NCBI RefSeq assembly: GCF_014646515.1
Contig: NZ_BMNK01000002.1
Coordinates: 1-64,000 of the forward strand
Direction of reading: 5' to 3'
Source of the DNA: Nonomuraea glycinis
GTDB taxonomy: Bacteria; Actinomycetota; Actinomycetes; Streptosporangiales; Streptosporangiaceae
Length of the DNA: 64,000 bases
In this document: one piece after another, positions 24,028-30,746 of the stretch
How positions within the stretch are numbered: position 1 is the first letter of the stretch
How the letters are laid out: each line of letters begins with the position of its first letter
The notes under the pieces: generated by a model
The model's database searches: none
What the model was told of the DNA's origin: nothing
What the model saw: only the letters and a program-made list of their open reading frames with translations
Position numbers and translations under genes: made by a program

Positions 24028-24950
24028 CCGATCTGCGCGTTGAAACACCCGTCGATCAGCTCGCCGCCCAGCTCCACGAAGGAGGCGGGGGCGAGCTCCG
24101 CGATCCGGCCGCGCGGCGAGGTGCCGCACTGGACACATCGGTCGCAGAAGCGGCCCGCCACGCAGCCGCACGCCACGATCGGCATGCTCGCCGACCGGCT
24201 CGCGCACACGTTCCGCACATGAAGCAGTGACCCGATGGCAAGGTACGGCAGGCCCGCGCACGACATGCCCGCATCGGGGCAGGCGGCGTCGGAGGGCTCC
24301 ACCATCGGGTAGGCGGCGCCCCGCTCCTCGGCGTCGAAGATGTCGGACCAGGTGATGGTGCCGGAGATGTTCGGTTGCATCCCGGTGTAGGGAGGCGGGG
24401 GTGCGGGGTGCGACGGCTGCGAGGTCGCCGGGAGCAGCGCCAGGGACACGCCGTCCTTCCGCACGCCGATCGCATCGAAGAGGTAGCCCGGCTCGAACTG
24501 CGGATGGCGCACCCGCAGGCGACCGCTGGCGCGGTAGGGGATGATGGCCGTCCGCCGGCCGCGATGCGGGCCGCAGTCGAGCTTGACCGTGATGTCCTTA
24601 CGGCCGTCGATTGACACGATCGTCCCGGTCAGGCGGATGGTGTCGGCCCAGATGCGCTCCACCACCCGGCCGTCGCGCAGCGCTCGCATCGTCACGCGGG
24701 CCCCGACGGGAAGGTCTCCGGGCGGGGTGTCGCCGCCGTGCCAGGCGGTCGCCCACGGCGCGATGATCAACCGCTCTTCGCCGCCCTCAGGGGTCTCGAC
24801 CACGATCAAATGAGGGCTGATGTCGCGAATCTCCCCTGTGACCGCGCGCAGCGGCTCGCCGTCCTCGGCCCCCGTGCTCGGGGCGGCCGGCTCCCGGCCC
24901 AGCACCGCTGCCGCGAGCACCCGGCGATGCTCGACGCTCGGATGGCTCAT
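24018..24950 (-). CDS. Protein with C-terminal cysteine-rich, barwin/RlpA-like domain
   Basis: A 310-residue protein. The N-terminal 180 residues look like small beta-barrel segments (AVTGEIRDISPHLIVVETP, then LTGTIVSIDGRKDITVKL). The C-terminal 90 residues are cysteine-rich: DAACPDAGMSCAGLPYLAIG, HVRNVCASRSASMPIVACG, CDRCVQCG and GRIAELAPASFVELGGEL. The order of short strands ending in GRIAELAPASFVELGG resembles a double-psi beta-barrel of the barwin/RlpA type. There is no signal peptide at the annotated ATG. Coupling to a MauE-like protein suggests the cysteines need redox maturation. Confidence 0.55.
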   Translation of the reverse strand: MSHPSVEHRRVLAAAVLGREPAAPSTGAEDGEPLRAVTGEIRDISPHLIVVETPEGGEERLIIAPWATAWHGGDTPPGDLPVGARVTMRALRDGRVVERIWADTIRLTGTIVSIDGRKDITVKLDCGPHRGRRTAIIPYRASGRLRVRHPQFEPGYLFDAIGVRKDGVSLALLPATSQPSHPAPPPPYTGMQPNISGTITWSDIFDAEERGAAYPMVEPSDAACPDAGMSCAGLPYLAIGSLLHVRNVCASRSASMPIVACGCVAGRFCDRCVQCGTSPRGRIAELAPASFVELGGELIDGCFNAQIGWG

Positions 24951-25169
24951 CGGCTCCTCCCCTCGTCCCGGGTACTAGGGTCACACGACTCCGAAGGGGC
25001 TCGCGCCGTACGGCACAGAAGAGAGCAAAATACGCATCCCCCAGGGAAGGAGATGACATCCGGCGACGTACAAACCGCCACCAACCTTGACCTACCTTTA
25101 TCGTCGGCGGGCCGAATCCTGAATTGCGGTTCAGTCAGAACAGAGCATCCGGCTGCGATTCTGGCCACG

Positions 25170-25676
25170 ATGCAGACCACCGGCTTCGACGAGGAGTTCC
25201 GTGCGTACGTACAGGCGCGCGGGCCGGCACTGCTGCGCGCCGCCAAGCAGCTCACCGGTCATCCGCTGGACGCGGAGGATCTCCTGCAGAACGCGCTGAC
25301 CCGTACGTTCCTGGCGTGGGATCGCATTCAGGACCGGGGCGCGCTCGACGGGTATGTGCGGCGGGCGATGGTCAACATCAACATCTCCCAGTGGCGCCGG
25401 CGCAAGCTGGAGGAGTATCCCTCCGACGAACTGCCCGAGGTCGCGGGCGTGGTGGAAACCCCCTGCGACATGCAGGAACGGCTCGAACAGGCGTTGCAGC
25501 GGCTGCCTGAGCGGATGCGCGCCGCGATCGTGCTGCGTTACTACGAGGACATGACGGAGCCGGAGATCGCGCGCACTCTGGGGATCAGCGTCGGCACGGT
25601 GAAGAGCACGGTGTCGCGGGCGATGGCCAAGCTCAGATCCGAGCTGGGGATTCCGCGTCGCCCGCCCCCGCCGTAG
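25170..25676 (+). CDS. SigE-family ECF sigma factor
   Basis: A 168-residue sigma factor. Region 2 is FDEEFRAYVQARGPALLRAAKQLTGHPLDAEDLLQNAL with YVRRAMVNINISQWRRRK. Region 4 is LPERMRAAIVLRYYEDMTEPEIARTLGISVGTVKSTVSRAMAKL. No membrane partner gene follows, unlike the two other SigE-type genes in the window. ATG 25170 (MQTTGFDEEF) fits the family start; an in-frame ATG at 25052 would add 39 atypical residues. Its last 44 bp overlap the convergent MarR gene. Confidence 0.88.
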   Translation: MQTTGFDEEFRAYVQARGPALLRAAKQLTGHPLDAEDLLQNALTRTFLAWDRIQDRGALDGYVRRAMVNINISQWRRRKLEEYPSDELPEVAGVVETPCDMQERLEQALQRLPERMRAAIVLRYYEDMTEPEIARTLGISVGTVKSTVSRAMAKLRSELGIPRRPPPP

Positions 25677-26127
25677 CGCAGGGCCGTACGACGTCCCTGA
25701 TCTTACGGAGAGTGGCGAGGAACGACTCCAGCTCCGCCGAGCCGAGCACCCCGGTCAGGATGTCGTCGATGTCCGCGAGGTGTCGCGGCAGCACCTCCTG
25801 GAGCTTGTCCCGCCCGGCGTCGGTGAGGGTGGCGTAGGAGGCCCGCCGGTCGGTGTCGCAGCCCTGCCTGCGGACCAGACCGTCACGTTCCAAACGGTCG
25901 ACGACTCGCGTCACGCCACTGGTGGACAGGCCCGTCTGGGCTGATAGATCGGTCATCCGGAGCCGCTGCTGTGGCGAGCGTCCGAGCCTGATCAACGTCT
26001 CGAAATCGATCTCTGACAGTCCGGCCGCGCCGAAAACGGGCTGCATCCGGGCCGTCACTCCGGCATGGACCTCCGCCAGGAGGCCCATGGCCGTGAGCCG
26101 GGGGTCGTCAATGTGCGTCACGTTCAC
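25633..26127 (-). CDS. MarR family transcriptional regulator
   Basis: A 164-residue winged-helix regulator. The wing-helix region reads LRMTDLSAQTGLSTSGVTRVVDRLERDGLVRRQGCDTDRRASYATLTDAGRDKL. It is divergent from the YceI gene, with a CTAAC/GTTAG dyad (26131-26144) just upstream of its start, so it probably represses itself and possibly the YceI gene in response to a small phenolic-type ligand or oxidation. Confidence 0.88.
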   Translation of the reverse strand: MNVTHIDDPRLTAMGLLAEVHAGVTARMQPVFGAAGLSEIDFETLIRLGRSPQQRLRMTDLSAQTGLSTSGVTRVVDRLERDGLVRRQGCDTDRRASYATLTDAGRDKLQEVLPRHLADIDDILTGVLGSAELESFLATLRKIRDVVRPCATAGAGDAESPARI

Positions 26128-26130
26128 ACT

Positions 26131-26144
26131 CTAACCGACGTTAG
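26131..26144. promoter_or_regulatory. Candidate MarR operator
   Basis: CTAACCGACGTTAG is a perfect 5-bp dyad (CTAAC/GTTAG) four bases upstream of the MarR start and about 87 bp upstream of the YceI start. Confidence 0.55.
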
Positions 26145-26230
26145 TTGACGTGCGGAATATTCCTCGTGTAGAAGTTCGTTGTAGCAAACATCCGCACCGC
26201 AAGCTTCTTGTTCCTCGGAGGGACCCCACT

Positions 26231-26791
26231 ATGAGCACCACCACCTGGAACGGCCTGACCATCCCCGCCGCAGGCACCTACACGATCGACGTCGCCCACA
26301 CCCGGGTCGGCTTCACGGTCAAGCACATGATGGTCAGCAAGGTACGTGGCGACTTCACCGACTTCGCCGGCTCGGTCACGGTCGCCGAGAACCCGCTTGA
26401 GTCGACGGCCGAGCTCACCATCAAGACCGAGAGCATCAACACGCAGGCCCCCGACCGTGACGGCCACCTGCGCAGCGACGACTTCCTGTCCGCGGAGAAG
26501 TTCCCGGAGATCACCTTCCGGAACGGCCGCGTCACCAGCCACTCGGGCGACGAGTTCACCGTCGTCGGCGACCTCACGATCCGCGAGACCACCAAGGAAG
26601 TCGAGCTCACCGTCGAGCACGGTGGCGTCGGCACCAACCCGTGGGGCGGCGTCGTCTGGGGCTTCTCGATCACCACCGAGATCGACCGCGAGGACTTCGG
26701 CCTCACCTGGAACCAGGCCCTGGAGACCGGCGGCGTCCTGGTGGGCAAGAAGATCAAGATTGAGATCGAGGGCGAGGCGAACCCCGCCTAA
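26231..26791 (+). CDS. YceI family protein
   Basis: A 186-residue lipocalin-like protein of the YceI family. Typical segments are AGTYTIDVAHTRVGFTVKHMMVSKVRGDFTDFAGSV, LRSDDFLSAEKFPEITF and FSITTEIDREDFGLTWN. Family members bind isoprenoid or lipid-like molecules; this one has no signal peptide, so it acts in the cytosol. ATG 26231 has a GGAGGG site. A strong terminator follows at 26811. Confidence 0.92.
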   Translation: MSTTTWNGLTIPAAGTYTIDVAHTRVGFTVKHMMVSKVRGDFTDFAGSVTVAENPLESTAELTIKTESINTQAPDRDGHLRSDDFLSAEKFPEITFRNGRVTSHSGDEFTVVGDLTIRETTKEVELTVEHGGVGTNPWGGVVWGFSITTEIDREDFGLTWNQALETGGVLVGKKIKIEIEGEANPA

Positions 26792-26796
26792 GCTGG

Positions 26797-26870
26797 TTAT
26801 CCACAGCCTCAAGCCCGCTCCAGCAGGAGCGGGCTTTGTCCACAGCCACTTATGCACAGGCTGTGGACAA
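26797..26870. other. Cluster of four DnaA-box sequences
   Basis: Four 9-mers lie within 74 bp: TTATCCACA (26797-26805), TTGTCCACA (26836-26844), TTATGCACA (26850-26858) and TGTGGACAA (26862-26870, reverse of TTGTCCACA). The TTGTCCACA form is the actinobacterial consensus. They lie between the YceI gene and tRNA-Ser and flank the YceI terminator. No dnaA or dnaN gene is near, so this is more likely a DnaA-binding locus than the origin. Confidence 0.6.
26811..26837 (+). terminator. Terminator after YceI gene
   Basis: AAGCCCGCTCC and GGAGCGGGCTT form a perfect 11-bp stem with an AGCA loop, 20 bp after the YceI stop. Confidence 0.85.
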
Positions 26871-26951
26871 CTGTTGAGGGAGACGCGCCTGCCAACCGCT
26901 TTGCTGCGTTGCCAGAAGGCCGGTACGCTGTCCTGAGCCGCGTGGCTACCG

Positions 26952-27040
26952 GGAGGATTCGCCTAGTCAGGTCTATGGCGCCGCACTGCTAATGCGGTTT
27001 GGTGGCAACACCATCCGGGGTTCAAATCCCCGATCCTCCG
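26952..27040 (+). tRNA. tRNA-Ser (anticodon GCT)
   Basis: An 89-nt class II tRNA: acceptor GGAGGAT/ATCCTCC with discriminator G, anticodon stem CCGCA/TGCGG around CTGCTAA (anticodon GCT), a long variable arm (GGTG-GCAA-CACC) and T arm CGGGG-TTCAAAT-CCCCG. A terminator follows 10 bp later. Confidence 0.95.
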
Positions 27041-27050
27041 CAGGTCGAAG

Positions 27051-27075
27051 GGCCCTTCTTCGGAAGGGCCTTTTT
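27051..27075 (+). terminator. Terminator after tRNA-Ser
   Basis: GGCCCTTC-TTCG-GAAGGGCC followed by TTTTT, ten bases past the tRNA. Confidence 0.9.
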
Positions 27076-27222
27076 GCTGTGCCCTGCTCCCCCACCCCTT
27101 GACCATCTGAGCCCTTGGCCGTCTACGCCCACCCGCCCGCGAGGGCCTCGCTGGCGCTCGGGCTGTCCTTCTTGGGCGCGCCGTCGGCGCGCTGCCTTCC
27201 TTGACGCTGATCAAATATCCAC

Positions 27223-27453
27223 TCAGAGCGTCAAGGATCTTCGATGACCCGTCCGTAAGGGATGGGGCAGCCCAATGACCGAGCCCCGGCTTGCCGTAAA
27301 GCCGAATGGCCTCCGCGTCACGGTGGAGTCCTTCAGGCGCTTCTTGTCTGCCACCCACGTATCGAGCCGCCGTCCGAAGGGCACCATGCGGTCGGGCAGC
27401 TCGACGTACCCGACCGCCACGACGATGGGATGCGGGACGGCCGAACTACTCAC
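27223..27453 (-). CDS. Small hypothetical protein, last gene of the XRE operon
   Basis: A 76-residue protein from GTG that overlaps the preceding stop (GTGA). The core VAVGYVELPDRMVPFGRRLDTWVADKKRLKDSTVTRRPFGFT looks like a conserved small domain, but I cannot name a family. The C-terminal HPLRTGHRRSLTL looks less ordered and may reflect a shifted or eroded end. It is the fourth gene of a translationally coupled set led by an XRE/TPR regulator. Confidence 0.5.
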   Translation of the reverse strand: MSSSAVPHPIVVAVGYVELPDRMVPFGRRLDTWVADKKRLKDSTVTRRPFGFTASRGSVIGLPHPLRTGHRRSLTL

Positions 27454-27734
27454 GGGAGGGAGTCAGTACGCACACCGCGCCACGTTCGTGGAGCGTCGCG
27501 AGGCGCGTGATTCTCGCTGTGGTGGGCGAAGACGAGCTTGTCCCAGACCGCCCGCGTCTCGCTGTAGACGCCACGCCCTGTCTCCTCGTCGCCGTTCCCC
27601 ATGGAGCGGAGGATGACGAACAGGCCACCCTGGCACACCCACTCAAAGGCACCACAACAGGACGTCTCCGTGACCCGCAGACGGCCGTATCCGGGCTGGT
27701 AGGGCTCCCACATGACGACCGGGTCAGCAGTCAT
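27450..27734 (-). CDS. Small hypothetical protein of the XRE operon
   Basis: A 94-residue protein with RLRVTETSCCGAFEWVCQGGLFVILR and ETRAVWDKLVFAHHSENH. The double cysteine in TETSCCGAF is notable and could bind metal or be redox-active. The start overlaps the stop of the previous gene by 11 bp and its own stop overlaps the next start (GTGA). Function unknown. Position suggests a fixed partnership with the XRE regulator. Confidence 0.6.
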   Translation of the reverse strand: MTADPVVMWEPYQPGYGRLRVTETSCCGAFEWVCQGGLFVILRSMGNGDEETGRGVYSETRAVWDKLVFAHHSENHAPRDAPRTWRGVRTDSLP

Positions 27735-28056
27735 CGGCGGCCTCGATCAGGCCCGCCGCACCACGCCTCACGCGGACCAGTACGCGGCCATAGACGTAAC
27801 GGGGATAGCCGACCATCGGGTCGAGCCGGGCAGATCGGATGACACCGTAGGCCCCGTTGTCTGGCATGGACAGCATGGCGGTCACGAGGCGCAGACGAGC
27901 GACCAGGGGCTGATCGGTCACGCCCAGGACGGTACGGCCGGTGCTGCCGCAGGCGTCCCAGACGTACAGGCCTCCTGGCTCACCAACGATGCTCGTAAGG
28001 GGCGTCACTTCATGGCTTGGCACGCTGCCACTGTCGCGCCAACTCCCCATGGGCAC
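27724..28056 (-). CDS. Small hypothetical protein of the XRE operon
   Basis: A 110-residue protein starting GTG (MPMGSW), with conserved-looking segments DQPLVARLRLVTAMLSMPDNGAYGVIRSARLDP and PRYVYGRVLVRVRRG. No membrane span or known domain. It is separated from the XRE gene by 50 bp holding a GGTAC/GTACC palindrome, so this trio may have its own regulated promoter. Confidence 0.6.
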   Translation of the reverse strand: MPMGSWRDSGSVPSHEVTPLTSIVGEPGGLYVWDACGSTGRTVLGVTDQPLVARLRLVTAMLSMPDNGAYGVIRSARLDPMVGYPRYVYGRVLVRVRRGAAGLIEAADDC

Positions 28057-28084
28057 GGGTAAGGACCATACCCATAGGCAGATA

Positions 28085-28099
28085 GGTACAGTACGTACC
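28085..28099. promoter_or_regulatory. GGTAC-N5-GTACC palindrome
   Basis: GGTACAGTACGTACC sits 29 bp upstream of the first small gene of the coupled trio and 8 bp after the stop of the XRE gene. It is a candidate operator for that regulator. Confidence 0.45.
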
Positions 28100-28106
28100 C
28101 ATGCAG

Positions 28107-29321
28107 TTACGCTACGGGATCGAGGGGCAGCTTACGTGCCAGTTCCCGGGCGTCTTCGCGGACCGTCGCGCCGCCTACCGTCACCAACTCCTGTACGACA
28201 GCGCGAGTGAACAGGTTGTAGGCGATCGTGTCCGGGGCGATGGCATAGGCCCTGTTGAGCAGATGCACGACGGCCAGTGGCTCGCGCTTGAGGTGATAGG
28301 CACGGGCGATCTCGATGGTGTGGAAGGACCGGCGCGTCGCCGAGGGCATTGTCAGGGCGAGCCGGTCAGCCTGCCGTACGGCCTCATGAGCGTCCGTGAG
28401 ATCGGCGTACATCGTGACCGCGTAGGCGTCGACTGTCTCCCTCCCGAACAGCAGCCACGGATGATGTGCGCTGAGCGAGCGGGCCGCGCGGTCGGCGTGA
28501 TCCCAATGGCGCTCGGCGTCGCCTCGGTGCCCGGTCTTGGCGTACGACAACGCGATGGCCAGGTGGAGCAGCCCCCACAGGGACCGGTCCTGCTCACTGT
28601 CGTCCGGCCGCAACTCGGCTGCGGCGTGGTGGGCGAGGTCGATGCGCGCTTCGGCTGCTTCGCCTGCGTCGCGGTAGACATGGTTCATGTACCAGGCTGC
28701 GGCGGCCACCGCCTGGGGGTCGTCAGCCTCCTGAGCGGCGAGCATGGCGCGGTCGCCGGCCAGCAGGATCAGGTGGGGCACAGGCTGGAAGGACAGGTAG
28801 AGCTGCACGAGGTGGTACACCTGCGCGAGCGCGACCAGGGCTGCCCGTCGATCAGGGCCCTCCAGCAGCCGCGCTGAGATCCGGGCGTCCTGCAGCAGGC
28901 GCGGCAGGATGGTGGCGACGGCGCTGCGGTGCTGGGGCGATCCGTGCCAGACCATCCAGGCTTGGGAGACGTTGGCGGCCAACGTCGCCGGCAGCACCGG
29001 CTCCTGGTCTCTGGAGACGAACGGGTAGTCGACGACACCGGCCGCGATGCGGTCGATCTGTTCGTGGCGTCGCCTGCCGTAGACAGTGCTGGTGATGCGC
29101 TGCTCGCCGGTCAGGTCACCAAGGTCCGTCACGTCGAGAATCTCGGCCAGGCGGATCAGCAGCTGGAGCCGCGGCATCAGCAACCGGCCCGTCTCGATCG
29201 CCTTGACCCATTCGGCGGATCGTCCGCACAGCTCGCCGAGGACGGATCGGGTCATGCCCGCGCGGTCGCGGTAGTAACGGACTCGGTCGCCGAAGGTGCC
29301 CGGCGTGTTGCCGTCGTTCAA
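28107..29321 (-). CDS. XRE family regulator with C-terminal TPR-like domain
   Basis: A 404-residue regulator. The helix-turn-helix is at residues 9-65 (FGDRVRYYRDRAGMTRSVLGELCGRSAEWVKAIETGRLLMPRLQLLIRLAEIL). The remaining 330 residues are helical repeats (ALAQVYHLVQLYLSFQPVPHLILLAGDRAM, then AWYMNHVYRDAGEAAEARIDLAHHAAAEL) typical of actinobacterial XRE-TPR regulators that sense peptides or small molecules. Three small coupled genes follow on the same strand and are probably its targets. Confidence 0.85.
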   Translation of the reverse strand: MNDGNTPGTFGDRVRYYRDRAGMTRSVLGELCGRSAEWVKAIETGRLLMPRLQLLIRLAEILDVTDLGDLTGEQRITSTVYGRRRHEQIDRIAAGVVDYPFVSRDQEPVLPATLAANVSQAWMVWHGSPQHRSAVATILPRLLQDARISARLLEGPDRRAALVALAQVYHLVQLYLSFQPVPHLILLAGDRAMLAAQEADDPQAVAAAAWYMNHVYRDAGEAAEARIDLAHHAAAELRPDDSEQDRSLWGLLHLAIALSYAKTGHRGDAERHWDHADRAARSLSAHHPWLLFGRETVDAYAVTMYADLTDAHEAVRQADRLALTMPSATRRSFHTIEIARAYHLKREPLAVVHLLNRAYAIAPDTIAYNLFTRAVVQELVTVGGATVREDARELARKLPLDPVA

Positions 29322-29571
29322 GGCTCCGCTCCTTCTGAGGCTCCAATCTCAGTATGGGCGCAGAGCCTTCTTTTATGGGGCTCTCGGTATGGGGAAGTGC
29401 CGGGTCTTCGCCGACACCGCCTCACCCACGGGCGACTTCGAGGACGAGCACCAGGAGCAGACCCGCCGCTACAGCTTGCTGCCTCGCTCTCCTGTTTCCT
29501 GCCTACGAGCTTCCCGTTCTGCGGCCTCGCACTTCTGAGTCGCCCTCTCAGCTGTGACTCGCTCATGCAAA

Positions 29572-29982
29572 TCACCCCCGAATGGCCTGGTCATCCGTGG
29601 CCGGGCTCGTGCGAGTCAGTTGGGTGACCCAGCGCAGCCGTCCGTCATCGGCGAGTCGGCCGAACATGTAGATCTCGGTGGCGATGACGTTCCCCTTGCG
29701 CATTGACGCGATCAGCCGGTAACGCGCGGCGACCCGGTCGCCATCGACAATTGCCTCGTCCACCTCTACCTGAACGGCAGTCGCCCGCTTGCGAGCGGGG
29801 CGGATGTGGTCGAGCAGCCGCTTCCGGTCAAGGAGAATCCCATCGTTGACGAGCTCGTAATCGGATGTGTGATACCGATCCATGACCGTTTCCGGCTCCT
29901 CGTCGCCGAAGGTGACTTCGTGGGGGTAGCGGGTCAAGTACCCAGCCAGATCAGTCGCGGGCGTTATGTGCGGGCCGGCCAT
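29572..29982 (-). CDS. SnoaL-like / nuclear transport factor 2 family protein
   Basis: A 136-residue protein resembling a SnoaL-like alpha+beta barrel: TVMDRYHTSDYELVNDGILLDRKRLLDHI, then VEVDEAIVDGDRVAARYRLIASMRKGNVIATEIYMFGRLADDGRLRWVTQL. Such folds bind small hydrophobic ligands or act as isomerases. ATG 29982 is chosen because of a CCGGAGG site; the longer frame to 30063 runs through the promoter. It is divergent from a TetR gene and probably repressed by it. Confidence 0.75.
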   Translation of the reverse strand: MAGPHITPATDLAGYLTRYPHEVTFGDEEPETVMDRYHTSDYELVNDGILLDRKRLLDHIRPARKRATAVQVEVDEAIVDGDRVAARYRLIASMRKGNVIATEIYMFGRLADDGRLRWVTQLTRTSPATDDQAIRG

Positions 29983-30027
29983 GCGTACCTCCGGAAGTGT
30001 GGTCGGCGCGATGCGAGCGCGCCCCTT

Positions 30028-30096
30028 GCTTATCTCTGACAGCCATGTCCAAGGTATCGCCATAGATTACCCTTGACAACTGTGTCTGAGATAAGC
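30028..30096. promoter_or_regulatory. Inverted-repeat operators and promoter between SnoaL-like and TetR genes
   Basis: GCTTATCTCTGACA (30028-30041) and TGTCTGAGATAAGC (30083-30096) are inverted copies with one mismatch. On the minus strand TTGTCA and TACCTT with a 17-bp spacer form a promoter for the SnoaL-like gene, with the first arm just downstream of the -10. Confidence 0.6.
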
Positions 30097-30696
30097 AGCA
30101 ACAGGCCCAGGCGTCGTCGCCGTTCCGACGCCGACCGCAGCGCCACCTCCGTGCTCGGGGCAGCGGTAAGGGTGCTCGGTCAGCGGCCCGACGCGAGCGT
30201 GGAAGAGATTGCGGCCGCGGCGGGGGTGGCCCGCCAAACGGTCTACGCCCACTACCCCTCGCGGCAAGCGCTGCTGAGCGCGGTGATCGACCAGATCACG
30301 GATGACGCAATCGCCGCGATCGACGCCGCCGACATCGACGCCGGCCCGGCGACCGCAGCTCTCTTGCGATGGCTGGACACCAGTTGGCACCTCTTGGAGC
30401 GATATCCGTTACTGCTGCACCCGTCGGTAGCGACGATCGACCCGCAGAAGTCCTACGAGAGGCACGTTCCGATCACCGACCGGCTGCAGAGGCTGATCCG
30501 ACGCGGCCAGGACAGCGGGGAGTTCGACCCCGCTCTCTCGCCAATCTGGCTGCTGACGGCCACGATGGCCCTTGGACATGCGGCCGGGGACGAGGTGGCC
30601 GCCGGCCGGATGACCTCCGCGCAGGCCGGCAAAGCACTGCGAGAGAGCGTCCGGCGCCTGTACATGACGGCCAATCCGCAGCACATCAACGAATGA
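30082..30696 (+). CDS. TetR/AcrR family regulator
   Basis: About 204 residues. The DNA-binding domain is ATSVLGAAVRVLGQRPDASVEEIAAAAGVARQTVYAHYPSRQALLSAV. The start is uncertain: GTG 30082 has no ribosome site and lies at an operator arm, so it may be leaderless; TTG 30073 is an alternative. It is divergent from the SnoaL-like gene and likely represses both through the inverted repeats. Confidence 0.85.
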   Translation: MSEISSNRPRRRRRSDADRSATSVLGAAVRVLGQRPDASVEEIAAAAGVARQTVYAHYPSRQALLSAVIDQITDDAIAAIDAADIDAGPATAALLRWLDTSWHLLERYPLLLHPSVATIDPQKSYERHVPITDRLQRLIRRGQDSGEFDPALSPIWLLTATMALGHAAGDEVAAGRMTSAQAGKALRESVRRLYMTANPQHINE

Positions 30697-30746
30697 CTTC
30701 GCCCACCGGGGTTCCGCCGCCGGTGGTCACTCCCAGCCGCCGCAGC

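Noticed and set aside
25041-25054. ATG 25052 as start of the SigE-family sigma factor
   Set aside because: The AAGGAG directly abuts the ATG, leaving no spacing, and the extra 39 residues do not resemble the family; ATG 25170 matches the usual start.
26797-26870. Chromosomal origin of replication
   Set aside because: DnaA boxes are present, but there is no dnaA, dnaN, rpmH or gyrase gene and no AT-rich unwinding region.
29322-29571. Small open frames between the XRE regulator and the SnoaL-like gene
   Set aside because: No ribosome site, no recognisable domain and irregular codon use; probably non-coding promoter DNA of the XRE gene.
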